A stretch of 64,000 nt of DNA from Methylobacillus caricis (GTDB lineage Bacteria > Pseudomonadota > Gammaproteobacteria > Burkholderiales > Methylophilaceae). Below are positions 8,776 through 20,535 of this stretch, piece by piece. The stretch's first letter is position 1. Each line of letters begins with the position of its first letter. Below the pieces are notes generated by a model that was given only the letters and a program-made list of their open reading frames with translations, had not been told where the DNA came from and ran no database searches. Where the stretch lies: assembly GCF_020532705.1 (NCBI RefSeq), contig NZ_JAJAVD010000001.1, positions 1,860,001-1,924,000 of the forward strand, read 5' to 3'. Position numbers and translations under genes: made by a program.

Positions 8776-9063
8776 TCAGTGCTTGCGCCAGAGATAACGA
8801 TAGACAAATCCCGGAAATGCAAACACCACAAACAGGCTGAAGGTAATTGCATAGAACTCCCAACGACGCTCAGCCACCTGTCCCACGCTCGACTGCTCCA
8901 CTTCAATGGCAATCGCGCCTACTACAAAATACAAAACAACCAGCTCGAAAAAACACCAGGCCAGTGATTTGTGCTTGAGTGGAATCAGGTAGAACAGGCG
9001 TCCGGAAAACCATGGCAGGTTTGCTGCCAGCAATGCCAGCAGCAGAAGTATTGTGATTGTCAT
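8776..9063 (-). CDS. DUF2818 membrane protein
   Basis: 95 residues with three hydrophobic segments (about 3-20, 37-55 and 69-85). It matches the DUF2818 pattern, a small protein found immediately after nuoN in Betaproteobacteria. It starts four bases after the nuoN stop. The conserved link with complex I suggests an assembly or stability role, but none is proven. Confidence 0.85.
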   Translation of the reverse strand: MTITILLLLALLAANLPWFSGRLFYLIPLKHKSLAWCFFELVVLYFVVGAIAIEVEQSSVGQVAERRWEFYAITFSLFVVFAFPGFVYRYLWRKH

Positions 9064-9067
9064 CTAT

Positions 9068-10516
9068 CTATTGAATGCTATGAATAATGGCATACGCGCA
9101 AACATCCATCAGGCGTTGCGGCAACATGCCAAGAATAAGTAAACCAATAGCATTAATACTCAAGACCAGCTTCATGTCAACTGGTGCGACGATGGGGCTA
9201 TGATCCTCTGGCTCATCAAAATACATATACTTGACCACGCGCAGGTAGTAAAACGCCCCTATCAAAGCCATGAGGACGGCAAACACCACTAGCGCCACAA
9301 AACCTGCCTGCAGGGCAGATTGCAGCACGGTGAACTTGGCGTAGAAACCCAGTGTAGGGGGTATGCCTGCCATGGAGAACATGACAATGAGCATCATGAA
9401 TGCATACCAAGGACTGCGCTGATTCAGCCCCTTGAGGTCTTCCAGCCTGTCGGCCTCAAACCCCTTGCGGCTTAATAGCAGAATGATGCCGAAACCAGCC
9501 AGTGTCATCAGCACGTAAGACAGGATATAGAAAGTAGCAGATGCATAGCCGTTCAGGCTTGCACTCAGGAACCCAAGTAGCAGAAAACCAATATGCGAAA
9601 TGGTGGAATATGCCAGCATACGTTTGATATTGGTTTGGGCAATGGCCGCAATATTGCCGACAATCATTGACATGATGGCCATAATCACCAGCATGCCCTG
9701 CCAGTCGACAGCCAATACAAACATGGCTTGCACCAGCAGCCTTATCACCATGGCAAAAGCAGCAATCTTGGTGGCGGAACCGATAAACATCGTAATGGCG
9801 GTAGGTGCGCCATGATACACATCAGGCACCCACATCTGGAAAGGTGCCGCGCCCAGCTTGAAAGCCAATCCAGCTACAATGAACACCAGTCCAAGCACCA
9901 GCACACCATGATCAGGCGCACCACTCAGCAGGGCGTCAGCCACGCCGGAAACATTAAGGCTACCCGTCACGCCATACAACATGGACATGCCGTATAGCAA
10001 CATGCCTGACGCCAATGCCCCCAGCACAAAATACTTCATGGCTGCCTCTGTTGAATTGGCGTTGTCTCTGTCCAGCGCCACCAGGGCATAAAGACAAAGA
10101 GACAATAGCTCAAGCCCCATGTATAGCGTGAGGAAATGCTGGCCGGAAATCATGATCATCATGCCCAGCGTGGAAAAAAGCACCAGCGCATAAAACTCAC
10201 CACGGAACATACCTCGCAAAGCAGTGTATTGGCGGGTATAGACCAACGTCACTGCGGTACTGAGGTAGACGCCCAGCTTCAATACATCCGCCAATGGGTC
10301 ATCCACGAACAGGCCGCTGAAGGCATAACCGACTGCGGGTACATGTGTCACCGTAGTCAGTACAGCCGCCCCAAGCAGGGTCAATTGCGACAAGACATAA
10401 ATAAGGAAGCGATTGGATGGTTTTAAAAACAGATCCAACAACAGGATGAACATGGCCATGCAGAGTACCAATATCTCCGGTAGCGCTGTCATCACGTCAT
10501 ATTGAATGGCATTCAT
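9068..10516 (-). CDS. nuoN: NADH-quinone oxidoreductase subunit N
   Basis: 482 residues, about 14 membrane helices, antiporter-like subunit of the complex I membrane arm. The proton-channel signatures are present: a conserved Glu in helix 5 (LYMGLELLSLCLYAL) and a Lys/Pro helix region (GLAFKLGAAPFQMWVPDVY). It is the last core nuo gene and follows nuoM after 19 bases. Confidence 0.97.
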   Translation of the reverse strand: MNAIQYDVMTALPEILVLCMAMFILLLDLFLKPSNRFLIYVLSQLTLLGAAVLTTVTHVPAVGYAFSGLFVDDPLADVLKLGVYLSTAVTLVYTRQYTALRGMFRGEFYALVLFSTLGMMIMISGQHFLTLYMGLELLSLCLYALVALDRDNANSTEAAMKYFVLGALASGMLLYGMSMLYGVTGSLNVSGVADALLSGAPDHGVLVLGLVFIVAGLAFKLGAAPFQMWVPDVYHGAPTAITMFIGSATKIAAFAMVIRLLVQAMFVLAVDWQGMLVIMAIMSMIVGNIAAIAQTNIKRMLAYSTISHIGFLLLGFLSASLNGYASATFYILSYVLMTLAGFGIILLLSRKGFEADRLEDLKGLNQRSPWYAFMMLIVMFSMAGIPPTLGFYAKFTVLQSALQAGFVALVVFAVLMALIGAFYYLRVVKYMYFDEPEDHSPIVAPVDMKLVLSINAIGLLILGMLPQRLMDVCAYAIIHSIQ

Positions 10517-10535
10517 GATTGTTTTCTCGTCACAT

Positions 10536-12023
10536 TTACAGGGTCGGCAACTTGCTTAAGGCCATATGCTCAAGCAACTGGCTGACTGTGGCATGCGTCA
10601 TCTCGGTAATGGGGTGTGGATAGATACCGAAACCAAGCACTAATATTGCCAGCAATCCCAGTATTAGGAACTCGCGACGGTTGATATCGGTCAGTGCGGC
10701 AACATGTGCATTGGCGACCGGGCCATAATACACGCGCTTGATCATCCACAAGGTATAAGCAGCCCCGAAAATCAAGGTAGTGGAAGCCAGGAATGCGTAC
10801 CAGAAGTTCACTTGTACAGAGCCTAGAATTACCAGGAATTCGCCTACAAAACCAGAAGTCCCAGGCAAACCGGCATTGGCCATGGCAAACAGCACGGCAA
10901 ATGCGGTAAAGGTCGGCATGGTATTCACCACGCCACCATAATCAGCAATCTGGCGTGAATGCATGCGGTCATACAGCACGCCCACAGACAGGAACATGGC
11001 GGAAGAGATAAACCCGTGCGAGACCATCTGCACAATCGCGCCTTCTAGGCCAAGAGGATTGAACAGGAAAAACCCCAGTGTGACAAAGCCCATGTGTGAA
11101 ATGGAAGAATAGGCGATCAGCTTCTTCATGTCCTTCTGCACCAGGGCCACCAGCGCGATGTACACCACGGCAATCAATGACAGCGTGATCATAAATCCGG
11201 ACAGATAATGCGAGGCGTCCGGTGCAATGGGCATGGCAAAACGAAGGAAGCTGTAGCCGCCAAGTTTGAGTGCAATCGCAGCCAATACGACGGAACCGCC
11301 AGTTGGCGCCTCAACGTGCGCATCAGGCAGCCATGTATGTACCGGCCACATTGGGATCTTGACGGCGAATGCCATGAAAAACGCAATGAATATCAGCACC
11401 TGCACATGCAGGTCTAACGGCATGCTGTAGTACTCGGAAATCTCGAAACTGTTGCTCTGGTGATAGAGGTAAATAAATGCAACCAGCATCAGCAGCGAAC
11501 CAAGCAAGGTATAAAGAAAGAACTTGATGGTGGCATAGACACGGTTGGGCCCACCCCAGATGCCGATTACCAGGAACATGGGAATCAGCATTGCTTCCCA
11601 GAAAATATAATAAAGAATGGCATCCAGTGCCGAGAACACCCCTATCATGATGCCGGACATGATGAGGAATGAAGCCATATACTGCGCCACCCTCTTCTGG
11701 ATGACCTCCCAGCCAGCCAGCACAACAATGAAAGTTGTGAAACTGGTCAGGAGAATCAATGGGACAGCGATGCCATCTACCCCAAGGTGGTAATTGATAT
11801 TGAAGGCAGGAACCCATTGCAAGTGTTCCTGAAACTGGAAGCCTCCATTGGCAATATCAAAATCCAGGTACAAAGGCACAGTCACGGCAAACCCGGCAAT
11901 ACTGCCAGCAAGGGCGAGCCAGCGTGCCAAGGGCGCGTTTCTGTCCCCGCCGGTACAAAGCACCAGAAAGCCTGCCACGATAGGCACCCAGATAGACAGG
12001 CTGAGTATTGGTAGATCGGTCAT
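10536..12023 (-). CDS. nuoM: NADH-quinone oxidoreductase subunit M
   Basis: 495 residues, antiporter-like membrane subunit. Diagnostic segments are YYIFWEAMLIPMFL (conserved Glu of helix 5), FFMAFAVKIPMWPVHTWLPDAHVEAP (discontinuous helix region with channel Lys) and KKLIAYSSISHMGF. Six bases separate it from nuoL. It provides one of the proton paths of complex I. Confidence 0.97.
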   Translation of the reverse strand: MTDLPILSLSIWVPIVAGFLVLCTGGDRNAPLARWLALAGSIAGFAVTVPLYLDFDIANGGFQFQEHLQWVPAFNINYHLGVDGIAVPLILLTSFTTFIVVLAGWEVIQKRVAQYMASFLIMSGIMIGVFSALDAILYYIFWEAMLIPMFLVIGIWGGPNRVYATIKFFLYTLLGSLLMLVAFIYLYHQSNSFEISEYYSMPLDLHVQVLIFIAFFMAFAVKIPMWPVHTWLPDAHVEAPTGGSVVLAAIALKLGGYSFLRFAMPIAPDASHYLSGFMITLSLIAVVYIALVALVQKDMKKLIAYSSISHMGFVTLGFFLFNPLGLEGAIVQMVSHGFISSAMFLSVGVLYDRMHSRQIADYGGVVNTMPTFTAFAVLFAMANAGLPGTSGFVGEFLVILGSVQVNFWYAFLASTTLIFGAAYTLWMIKRVYYGPVANAHVAALTDINRREFLILGLLAILVLGFGIYPHPITEMTHATVSQLLEHMALSKLPTL

Positions 12024-12029
12024 AGCTTT

Positions 12030-14099
12030 TTATATCTTCATGAAGAAGGTGAGCAGGAGGAATACGCCTATGATCATGGCAAAGGCATAGTGATAAATCA
12101 GGCCAGTCTGCAGGCGACGCACCAGGCCGGCAATTCGCCCTATCAGGTGAGCTGTACCATTGACCAGGAAACCATCAATCAGCTTCACGTCGCCATAGTG
12201 CCAAAGCTTGCCACCAAGAAAGCGCGATCCTGCTGCAAAGAATTTCTCGTTGAAGCTATCAAAGCCGTACTTATTATCAAGAATGTAGTAAATCAGTGAG
12301 CAACGCGCCTGGATAGCGGCCGGGATGTCCGGGCGCTTCATATAGAAGAACCAGGCCAGCGCTACTCCTGAGGCTGCCAGAATGAATGGCAACGATGTCA
12401 GGCCATGCAGGGCCATGGCACCGGCACCATGGAAATGATGGGCCAGCATATGCATGGCACCATGAGCCTCATGATTTACGTAAATGATGTCATGGAAATA
12501 GTTGCCAAACAGCATGGGCTCTATCGCGAAATAGCCGATAAATACCGAAGGAATGGCCAGCAAGATCAGTGGTATGGTCACCACCCAAGGAGATTCGTGC
12601 GGCTTGTCATGTGGGCCCAGACCATGGTGTTCCTCATGCTCGTCATCAGTGTGGCTGTCGCCATGATCAGCATCATGTGCATGCTCATCATGATGGGCGT
12701 GCTGCTGCTCATGGGCATGATGCCCTGACTGCATCCATTTTTCCTTGCCATGGAATACAAGGAAATACATGCGGAATGAATAGAAGGCTGTCACAAACAC
12801 ACCAGCCAGCACAGCAAAGTAGGCAAAACCACTGCCGGGAATCTGCGAAAACTGGGCGGCTTCTATGATGGAATCCTTGGAATAGAACCCCGAAAACAAT
12901 GGCGTGCCAATCAACGCGAGGGAACCAATAAGCGAGGTAACCCAGGTGATAGGCATGTATTTACGCAGGGCGCCCATATTGCGCATATCCTGATCGTGGT
13001 GCATGCCCATGATCACTGAACCTGCGCCAAGGAACAGCAAGGCCTTGAAGAAGGCATGAGTCATCAGATGGAATATCGCGACAGAATAGGCAGACACGCC
13101 CAGAGCCACTGTCATGTACCCTAATTGGGAGAGTGTCGAATAGGCAACGACACGCTTGATATCATTTTGGATGATACCGAGGAAGCCCATGAACAAGGCC
13201 GTGATGGCACCTATTACCAGTACAAAGGAAAGTGCGGTGGTAGATAATTCATATAATGGCGACATCCGTGCCACCATGAAAATACCGGCAGTCACCATAG
13301 TGGCAGCATGAATCAATGCTGAAATGGGGGTTGGCCCCTCCATCGAGTCCGGCAGCCAAACGTGCAATGGCACCTGCGCAGACTTACCCATGGCACCGAT
13401 AAACAGCAGGATGCAGATTACCGTCATCAATGACCATTCGGTGCCGGGGATTAGCGTTACTTTTGTATCGGCGAACTGCGGAGCAATCGAGAATACGGCG
13501 GCGTAATCCAGGCTGCCCAGGTAATACAGCACCATGCTGATGCCAAGCAGAAATCCGAAGTCGCCCACCCGGTTAACCAGGAAAGCCTTTAGATTGGCAT
13601 AAATGGCTGTGGGCCGCTTGAACCAGAATCCAATCAGCAGATAGGATACCAAGCCCACCGCTTCCCAGCCAAAGAAGAGCTGCATGAAGTTATTGCTCAT
13701 CACCAGCATCAGCATGGAAAAGGTGAACAGGGAGATATAGCTGAAGAAACGGCTGTAGCCGGGATCTTCATGCATATAGCCTATAGTATAGATATGCACC
13801 ATGAGCGAGACGAACGTCACCACCACCATCATGGTAGCAGTCAGCCGGTCTACCAGAAAACCAACTTCAAACTGGCTACCGCCGCTGGTCAGCCATGTAT
13901 AGACTGCGCCATTGAATACATGCCCATCCAGCGCATTCATGAATACGCATACAGACAGGGAAAACGCAGCCGCGACGCCAGCAATCGTGATCCAATGCGC
14001 GGATGCCCGTGGCAGCTGGCGACCAAACAGGCCGACGATTGCGGCAGCGATCAATGGCAGCAACGGAATCCAGATATAGAGGCTTTGCACGTTGCTCAT
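12030..14099 (-). CDS. nuoL: NADH-quinone oxidoreductase subunit L, with His-rich loop
   Basis: About 689 residues; the distal proton-pumping subunit with the long lateral helix. Diagnostic stretches: FFGWEAVGLVSYLLIGFWF, GKSAQVPLHVWLPDSMEGPTP and KRVVAYSTLSQLGYM. I take the ATG at 14099; a GTG two codons earlier is possible. Unusual is a strongly His/Asp/Glu-rich loop at about residues 456-503 (many HH, HDEH and HEEHH words) between membrane helices. Such loops occur in some proteobacterial NuoL proteins; metal binding is only a guess. Confidence 0.96.
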   Translation of the reverse strand: MSNVQSLYIWIPLLPLIAAAIVGLFGRQLPRASAHWITIAGVAAAFSLSVCVFMNALDGHVFNGAVYTWLTSGGSQFEVGFLVDRLTATMMVVVTFVSLMVHIYTIGYMHEDPGYSRFFSYISLFTFSMLMLVMSNNFMQLFFGWEAVGLVSYLLIGFWFKRPTAIYANLKAFLVNRVGDFGFLLGISMVLYYLGSLDYAAVFSIAPQFADTKVTLIPGTEWSLMTVICILLFIGAMGKSAQVPLHVWLPDSMEGPTPISALIHAATMVTAGIFMVARMSPLYELSTTALSFVLVIGAITALFMGFLGIIQNDIKRVVAYSTLSQLGYMTVALGVSAYSVAIFHLMTHAFFKALLFLGAGSVIMGMHHDQDMRNMGALRKYMPITWVTSLIGSLALIGTPLFSGFYSKDSIIEAAQFSQIPGSGFAYFAVLAGVFVTAFYSFRMYFLVFHGKEKWMQSGHHAHEQQHAHHDEHAHDADHGDSHTDDEHEEHHGLGPHDKPHESPWVVTIPLILLAIPSVFIGYFAIEPMLFGNYFHDIIYVNHEAHGAMHMLAHHFHGAGAMALHGLTSLPFILAASGVALAWFFYMKRPDIPAAIQARCSLIYYILDNKYGFDSFNEKFFAAGSRFLGGKLWHYGDVKLIDGFLVNGTAHLIGRIAGLVRRLQTGLIYHYAFAMIIGVFLLLTFFMKI

Positions 14100-14152
14100 C
14101 GACACACCCGCTCACTCATTTGCAGGGATACAGGCTGAATATCCATTCTTGT

Positions 14153-14461
14153 TTAACCTTTCAGTCTGTCCAGATCATCAACATTGATGGTTTTGAGGTT
14201 ACGGAACAGCAATACCAGAATCGCCAGGCCTATTGCTGACTCAGCAGCTGCAACTGTCAGTATGAAGAAGACGAACACCTGGCCAGCTATATCATTCAGG
14301 TAATGGGAGAATGCAATAAAGTTCATGTTGACGGCCAGCAACATCAGCTCAATCGCCATCAACAGCACAATCACATTCTTGCGATTGAGGAAAATGCCAA
14401 TGACGCTGATAGCAAACAACAGGGAACCAAGAATCAAATAATGTGAAAGGCCGACGCTCAT
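14153..14461 (-). CDS. nuoK: NADH-quinone oxidoreductase subunit K
   Basis: 102 residues, three membrane helices with the two buried glutamates expected (IELMLLAVN and [10 protein letters not shown]). The ATG overlaps the nuoJ stop (ATGA). Forms part of the proton-coupling path in complex I. Confidence 0.97.
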   Translation of the reverse strand: MSVGLSHYLILGSLLFAISVIGIFLNRKNVIVLLMAIELMLLAVNMNFIAFSHYLNDIAGQVFVFFILTVAAAESAIGLAILVLLFRNLKTINVDDLDRLKG

Positions 14462-15102
14462 TTTTTCTTCTCCTCCACAGCTTCAGCCGTTACGGGAATA
14501 ATTTCCTTTTCAGATGGCATGCTGACAATACGAATCCTGTCCGCACGCTTTACCTTGACCTGCTCGGCTGGATCGATGAACTTGGAGTCCTTGCGCTCGC
14601 GCAAGGTCAGTGCAATCGCGGCCACAATCGCCACCAACAACACCACAGAGGCAAGCTCGAACGGTAACAAATAATCGGTATAAAGCTGGCGCCCTAGCTC
14701 TGCAGTGTTGCTGTACCCAGCTGGACGGGGAGTAGGCGTACTCATCATATCCGGGCTGAAATGCTTGCTGCCCAGGATCATGACCATTTCTGCCGCCATC
14801 AGCAGCCCGATTGGCAACGCAATGGGCAGGGCATTCCAGAAGCCCTCGCGCAGTTTGTCCAGGTTGATGTCCAGCATCATGACCACAAACAGGAACAGCA
14901 CCATGACAGCCCCTACATAGACCAGTACCAGGGCTATGGCAAGAAACTCAGCCTCGAGCAGCAACCAGATGCCAGCTGCCGTGAAAAATGCCAGCACCAG
15001 AAAGAGCGCCGCATGTACCGGGTTACGGGCAGTGATGACTCGCAAGCCTGCGAAAAGCAGGATGGCTGCCAAGGCATAGAAAACGTAATCCTGGAATATC
15101 AT
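14458..15102 (-). CDS. nuoJ: NADH-quinone oxidoreductase subunit J
   Basis: 214 residues, five predicted membrane helices followed by a charged C-terminal tail of about 50 residues ending in EEKKK. The helix-3 segment [17 protein letters not shown] is the family hallmark. It is coupled to nuoK by an ATGA overlap and separated from nuoI by 129 bases, the largest gap in the operon. Confidence 0.96.
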   Translation of the reverse strand: MIFQDYVFYALAAILLFAGLRVITARNPVHAALFLVLAFFTAAGIWLLLEAEFLAIALVLVYVGAVMVLFLFVVMMLDINLDKLREGFWNALPIALPIGLLMAAEMVMILGSKHFSPDMMSTPTPRPAGYSNTAELGRQLYTDYLLPFELASVVLLVAIVAAIALTLRERKDSKFIDPAEQVKVKRADRIRIVSMPSEKEIIPVTAEAVEEKKK

Positions 15103-15231
15103 GTTTAAACTCTGTGAAAGTCAAAATATGGGAAATGAGCTGCCTGGGCAGGCGGTCTCACGCTCACATTCATCCCGTCACATTCCTCCTCCTGTGCTTT
15201 TTACCTGTAACTTCTATTTTGTTAGAATCAC

Positions 15232-15723
15232 TTACCTATACTTGGCATCAGTAGCACGGTCCGCCGCGATCTGTGCTTCATATTTATCGCCCACAGCCAA
15301 CAACATGGGCTTGGTGTATAACAGGTCACCACGCTTTTCGCCGTGATAATCAAAAATCCGGGTTTCAACAATGGAGTCAACCGGGCAGGACTCTTCGCAA
15401 AATCCGCAAAAGATGCATTTGGTCAGGTCAATGTCATAGCGGGTGGTACGGCGCGTATTATCCTCGCGCTGTTCAGACTCTATGGTGATCGCCAACGCAG
15501 GACACACAGCCTCACAAAGCTTGCATGCAATGCAGCGCTCCTCGCCGTTCGGGTAGCGGCGCAGGGCATGCAGGCCGCGGAAGCGCGGACTCATTGGTGT
15601 ACGCTCCTCGGGGAACTGCACTGTGATTTTGCGCGCAAAGAAGTAGCGCCCGGTCAGCGCCATGCCCTTGACCAGCTCCAACAGCATAAAGCTGGAAAAC
15701 AGTTCTCTGATCTTGTTTATCAT
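15232..15723 (-). CDS. nuoI: NADH-quinone oxidoreductase subunit I (two [4Fe-4S] clusters)
   Basis: 163 residues from the ATG at 15723; a TTG two codons upstream is less likely. Two ferredoxin motifs: [12 protein letters not shown] (Cys 64, 67, 70, 74) and [12 protein letters not shown] (Cys 103, 106, 109, 113), holding clusters N6a and N6b on the path to quinone. The N-terminal amphipathic helix contacts the membrane arm. Confidence 0.97.
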   Translation of the reverse strand: MINKIRELFSSFMLLELVKGMALTGRYFFARKITVQFPEERTPMSPRFRGLHALRRYPNGEERCIACKLCEAVCPALAITIESEQREDNTRRTTRYDIDLTKCIFCGFCEESCPVDSIVETRIFDYHGEKRGDLLYTKPMLLAVGDKYEAQIAADRATDAKYR

Positions 15724-15792
15724 GTTCAACTCTTAATTGAGGCCTTGGCAAAACACCTCATGGCAATATGCCATTGATGTCCTGCATATCCT

Positions 15793-16812
15793 TTAATGAA
15801 ACAAATAAGCCCACCGTGTCTGCATCATTCCGCCTACAAACAGAATCCAAACCAGTGTTACAGGAATAAATACCTTCCAGCCCAGACGCATGATCTGGTC
15901 ATAGCGGTAGCGCGGGAACGTCGCGCGGAACCATAGGAAGAAAAACAACAGGGCCGCCACCTTGAACAGCAGCCACAAGATGCTGTCCGGCAGGAAAGGC
16001 ACTGGAGACAGCCAGCCTCCCAGGAACATGAGCGCCGCCAGCATGGCAACCAGTATCATATTGGCGTATTCCGCCAGGAAAAATACCGCAAACGCCATCC
16101 CCGAATATTCGACATGGAAACCGGCAACAATTTCCGACTCCCCTTCGGCTACGTCAAACGGCGCACGGTTGGTTTCCGCCACTGCGCTGATGAAGTAGAC
16201 GATAAACAAGGGGAACAGCGGCAGCCAGTACCATTGCCAGAAACCACCGGACTGGGCGAGCACGATCTTGCCCAGATTTAGGCTGTTCGCGGACATCAGG
16301 ACACCAACCAGCGCAAAGCCCATGGCAATTTCGTATGAAACGATCTGCGCGGCTGAACGCAGCGATCCGAGAAAGGCATATTTCGAGTTGGAAGCCCATC
16401 CCGCAATGATCACGCCATAAACCCCCACTGATGTCATCGCCAATATGTAGAGTAATCCGGCATCTATGTCAGCCAGCACCAGTGTCAAATCGAACGGCAC
16501 CACCGCCCAGGCGGCAAACGCAGGCGCAATCGCCAGCACAGGGCCAAGCAGAAACAAGGTGCGGTTGGCCGCAGTAGGGATGATGATTTCCTTCATCAGC
16601 AACTTGAGGCCATCCGCCACTGGTTGAAGCAGGCCGCCATAGCCAACGCGGTTAGGCCCGAGGCGCACTTGCATGAAACCGATTACCTTGCGCTCCGCTA
16701 AGGTCAGGTAGGCCACAGCCCCCATCAAGGGCAATACGATAGCGACGATTTTGACCATGGTCCAGACCACGGGCCACAATGGCCCCAACAGGTTCTGTGC
16801 GGCATCCATCAT
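15793..16812 (-). CDS. nuoH: NADH-quinone oxidoreductase subunit H
   Basis: 339 residues from the ATG at 16812, which overlaps the nuoG stop (ATGA); longer frames upstream are inside nuoG. Membrane subunit that forms the quinone-site entrance. Diagnostic sequence: [20 protein letters not shown] near residue 40 and the acidic-loop segment [20 protein letters not shown]. Confidence 0.97.
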   Translation of the reverse strand: MMDAAQNLLGPLWPVVWTMVKIVAIVLPLMGAVAYLTLAERKVIGFMQVRLGPNRVGYGGLLQPVADGLKLLMKEIIIPTAANRTLFLLGPVLAIAPAFAAWAVVPFDLTLVLADIDAGLLYILAMTSVGVYGVIIAGWASNSKYAFLGSLRSAAQIVSYEIAMGFALVGVLMSANSLNLGKIVLAQSGGFWQWYWLPLFPLFIVYFISAVAETNRAPFDVAEGESEIVAGFHVEYSGMAFAVFFLAEYANMILVAMLAALMFLGGWLSPVPFLPDSILWLLFKVAALLFFFLWFRATFPRYRYDQIMRLGWKVFIPVTLVWILFVGGMMQTRWAYLFH

Positions 16813-19232
16813 GCACTCACCTCTTCCTGGGGCGCTGTTGCAGGAATCCGTTCTATGTAAATCTCGCCCAGTAGGTCTCCCAGGCTTGCTGTAGCAGCAA
16901 TCGCACCTGGAATACGTACACAACCGTGCGGCACATGGATATCGGCCTTGGCTTCAAGTATGGCACTGCCCGTGCCCTGTTTGACCAGTATCTTTTCACC
17001 TTCATTGATACCCAGCTTGGTCAGCTGTTCAGGGTGTATTCCGGCTAACACTGCCTTGGTTACCTGCTTGGTCTTCTGCAATGGTGGGGAACGCCGAACA
17101 ATCGCATCGGACTGGAACTGCGGAATCTCGCCCACGCGTTGCAGGTCGCTATCCAGCTTGACCTTGATTTCCACATCAATCAACTCACGCAGGTTGTTAT
17201 TAAGTGTACGCCAGACCACTGCCGAAGGTTTTTCGCCACCGAAAATCTCGTCCTTGACTTCTTCACTGCTGTCAAACTCAAAGCCATGCAGTCCTGCCAC
17301 ATTTCCCAGCACCCGTAACACTTTCCATCCAGGACGAGCCTCACCCAAGGGTTTGGTCACAGCAGTAAAACTCTGCACCCGGCCCTCCATACTCATGAAA
17401 GTGCCGGAAGTCTCGGTGAATGGGGTAATTGGCAGTAGCACTGTGGCATCTTCCAAGGCTTCGGATTTATAGGCCGTCAGCGCTACCACGCATTCCGCCT
17501 GCTCGATGGCTTGCTTTGCCAGTGCGGCGTTATGGCAATCCAATTCTGGTTCCACATTCACCAGCACATAAGCCTTGCGTGGAGATTCCAGCATGGTCCT
17601 GGCATTCAGGCCACCGGCCTTGGGCATGGCACCGACGAGGTTCGCACCAACGCTGTTGGCTCCTGCGCTCAGTACCCCGAAGGTGGCACCACATAATGAG
17701 GAAATCGCCTCCGCCAGGCTGAATATCTCGGTATAGCGCGGGTGGTGCTGGGAAATATTGCCCAGGAACACGGCAGAACGCGGGCTGATCAGGTCCATGG
17801 TCTCGCCATGTCCAGTCAGGCTCAAGGCAATCGCCTGGCTGTTATCCCAGACCCTGACACCTTCAAGCAAATCGCTCAATGACTTGGGCAGGCACAAGGA
17901 GAGACGTTCCATGCCCGATACCGCCTTGAGGATTTGCGACAACACGTTGACCATGTCGTTCGGTGAGCAGATTGCCTTATGCTTGATCGGAATCAGCGGA
18001 TCATCGTCAAGCGGATTGACTACAGACAGCTCCGCGCCATTGGCAACGGCACGGCGTATGCGCTGTGCCAGCAATGGATGTTCGTTGCGCAGGTTGCTGC
18101 CGATCACCAGGATGCGGTCCATTTCCTGCACATCAGGGATATTGCAACCCATCCAGATCACGCCCAGCCGTTTGCCGTCATGGCGGAAATCGGTATGACG
18201 CAGACGATAGTCCACATTATCCGAACCCAGTCCGTGCGCAAACTTGGTGGCCAAATGCGCTTCTTCCATGGTGCTGTTAGGTGATATCAATACACCCAGC
18301 TCGTCGCTACCATGCGTGCCCACAATCTCCTTGAGATGGCCACCAGCAAATTCCAGTGCGGTTTTCCAATCGGTTTCATGCCACTCTCCATGATGCTTGA
18401 TCATGGGTACCTTGAGTCGATCTGGACTGTTCAAGCCTTCATATGAAAAACGGTCACGGTCGGAAAGCCAGCATTCATTGATGGTTTCCTTCTCACGCGG
18501 CAATACGCGCAGCACCTTGCCATCCTTGATATGCACTTCAATCTGCGATCCCAGGCCATCATGCGGAGCAATGGAAGGCCGGCGCACCAGCTCCCAACTA
18601 CGGGCCGTATAGCGGAATGGCTTGCTGGTCAACGCACCCACCGGGCACAGGTCTATAATATTGCCTGACAATTCAGAATCTACGCTCTTGTCCACATAGG
18701 CGGTAATTTCGGCGTGTTCGCCACGGTTGATCAGGCCCAGCTCCATCATGCCGCCCACTTCCTTGAGGAAGCGCACGCAACGCGTGCATTGTATGCAACG
18801 CGTCATATCAGTAGCCACCAAGGGGCCTATATTCTTGTTGATGACAACACGCTTTTCCTCGGTATAGCGCGAGGCTGGAGCGCCATAAGCCATGGCGATG
18901 TCTTGTAAATCACACTCGCCGCCCTGGTCACAAATGGGGCAATCCAGCGGATGATTGATCAGGAGGAACTCCATCACGCTCTGCTGAGCTTCAACTGCGG
19001 CTTTAGAGCGTGTAAATATCTTCATGCCGTCAGCCACGGGGGTGGCACATGCAGGCAAGGGCTTGTTGAACTTTTCAACCTGCACCAGGCACATGCGGCA
19101 ATTGGCTGCCACAGACAATTTCTTGTGGTAACAGAAACGGGGAATGGCAATACCCAGCTGGTCAGCAGCGTCAATAATGGTAGAACCGTGCTCTACCTCG
19201 ACCACCTTGCCATCGATCTCAATATTAAGCAT
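16809..19232 (-). CDS. nuoG: NADH-quinone oxidoreductase subunit G
   Basis: 807 residues. The N-terminal part carries the [2Fe-2S] ferredoxin ([15 protein letters not shown]), the His-ligated cluster ([18 protein letters not shown]) and a [10 protein letters not shown] cluster; the rest is the molybdopterin-oxidoreductase-like domain without active cofactor. It overlaps nuoF by eight bases. I see no sign of the extra N7-type Cys motif in the C-terminal domain. Confidence 0.96.
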   Translation of the reverse strand: MLNIEIDGKVVEVEHGSTIIDAADQLGIAIPRFCYHKKLSVAANCRMCLVQVEKFNKPLPACATPVADGMKIFTRSKAAVEAQQSVMEFLLINHPLDCPICDQGGECDLQDIAMAYGAPASRYTEEKRVVINKNIGPLVATDMTRCIQCTRCVRFLKEVGGMMELGLINRGEHAEITAYVDKSVDSELSGNIIDLCPVGALTSKPFRYTARSWELVRRPSIAPHDGLGSQIEVHIKDGKVLRVLPREKETINECWLSDRDRFSYEGLNSPDRLKVPMIKHHGEWHETDWKTALEFAGGHLKEIVGTHGSDELGVLISPNSTMEEAHLATKFAHGLGSDNVDYRLRHTDFRHDGKRLGVIWMGCNIPDVQEMDRILVIGSNLRNEHPLLAQRIRRAVANGAELSVVNPLDDDPLIPIKHKAICSPNDMVNVLSQILKAVSGMERLSLCLPKSLSDLLEGVRVWDNSQAIALSLTGHGETMDLISPRSAVFLGNISQHHPRYTEIFSLAEAISSLCGATFGVLSAGANSVGANLVGAMPKAGGLNARTMLESPRKAYVLVNVEPELDCHNAALAKQAIEQAECVVALTAYKSEALEDATVLLPITPFTETSGTFMSMEGRVQSFTAVTKPLGEARPGWKVLRVLGNVAGLHGFEFDSSEEVKDEIFGGEKPSAVVWRTLNNNLRELIDVEIKVKLDSDLQRVGEIPQFQSDAIVRRSPPLQKTKQVTKAVLAGIHPEQLTKLGINEGEKILVKQGTGSAILEAKADIHVPHGCVRIPGAIAATASLGDLLGEIYIERIPATAPQEEVSA

Positions 19233-20535
19233 AAGCTACCTCTTCCACCGCCACGCCATCTTCCACCATGCTCCTGCCGTGCTGGATGTAATACTCGAAC
19301 TCCGGGCGGAAATGTTTGATAAAACTCAGCACCGGTGTTGCCGCTGCGTCACCCAATGCACAAATGGTGCGCCCGGAAATGTTGCTGCTGACGTCAGTGA
19401 GCAGGTCAAGGTCTTCCATCCTGCCTTGTCCATCCACAATCCGCTTGATCACCCGGTAAAGCCAGCCAGTGCCTTCACGGCAAGGCGTACACTGCCCGCA
19501 TGATTCCTCAAAAAAGAAATAGGACAAACGCTTTAGCGCTTTGACCATACACGTGGTTTCATCCATGACAATCATGGAGCCGGCACCCAGGCTGGAACCT
19601 GCCTTGGAAAGACCATCGTAATCCATGGTCGCCCCAATAATGGCTGAAGCTGGTAAAACGGCAGTTGACGGCCCTCCGGGGATGACGGCTTTCAACTGAC
19701 GCCCCTTCCATACACCCCCAGCCAGCGCAAGCAATTCTGCAAACGAGATCCCCATATTCACCTCGTAATTCCCGGGTTTTTCTACGTGCCCTGAGATCGA
19801 GAAAATCTTGGTTCCTCCTGAATTGGCTACGCCAAGCTCCTGGAATGCCTGGCCACCGTGCTCCATGATCCATGGAATCGACGTGTAGGACTCTGTGTTG
19901 TTCACGTTAGTCGGCTTGCCAAACACGCCGTAGCTGGCAGGAAAAGGCGGCTTGAACCGCGGCTGCCCCTTCTTGCCCTCTATCGATTCGATCAATGCAG
20001 TTTCCTCGCCACAAATATAGGCACCATAACCATGGACCGCATGAAGATCGAAACTGAAACCGGTACCAAACAGGTTTTCACCGAGATATCCCGCTTGGCG
20101 CGCTTCATCAAGTGCGGCCTCGAAAATCTCGTAATCCTGCCAGATTTCACCATGTATATAGTTGTAACCTACCCGTGCACCCAGTGTATAAGCGGCAATC
20201 GCCATGCCCTCAATCAGTTGATGCGGGTTGTAGCGGATAATGTCCCTGTCCTTGAAAGTCCCTGGCTCACCTTCATCGGTATTGCATACCAGGTACTTGG
20301 TGCCATCAAAATAACGTGGCATGAAACTCCACTTGAGCCCTGTGGGGAAACCCGCGCCACCGCGACCGCGCAAGCCTGAAAGCTTGACCTGGCTAATAAT
20401 TTCCGTAGCCTTGACCTTTTCTGTCACCAGGCGCTTAAGCTGGGCATAACCGCCCAATTTCAGGTAAGTCTCCAGGGATGCTGGATCTGCTTGACCAGCA
20501 GTACGCAAGCAAACCAAGGTTTGTGTTGCAGTCAT
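19225..20535 (-). CDS. nuoF: NADH-quinone oxidoreductase subunit F (NADH- and FMN-binding)
   Basis: 436 residues. The glycine-rich NADH site [16 protein letters not shown], the FMN region ([31 protein letters not shown]) and the N3 cluster motif [10 protein letters not shown] are all present. It accepts electrons from NADH and forms the tip of complex I with NuoE and NuoG. The ATG overlaps the nuoE stop. Confidence 0.98.
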   Translation of the reverse strand: MTATQTLVCLRTAGQADPASLETYLKLGGYAQLKRLVTEKVKATEIISQVKLSGLRGRGGAGFPTGLKWSFMPRYFDGTKYLVCNTDEGEPGTFKDRDIIRYNPHQLIEGMAIAAYTLGARVGYNYIHGEIWQDYEIFEAALDEARQAGYLGENLFGTGFSFDLHAVHGYGAYICGEETALIESIEGKKGQPRFKPPFPASYGVFGKPTNVNNTESYTSIPWIMEHGGQAFQELGVANSGGTKIFSISGHVEKPGNYEVNMGISFAELLALAGGVWKGRQLKAVIPGGPSTAVLPASAIIGATMDYDGLSKAGSSLGAGSMIVMDETTCMVKALKRLSYFFFEESCGQCTPCREGTGWLYRVIKRIVDGQGRMEDLDLLTDVSSNISGRTICALGDAAATPVLSFIKHFRPEFEYYIQHGRSMVEDGVAVEEVAYA

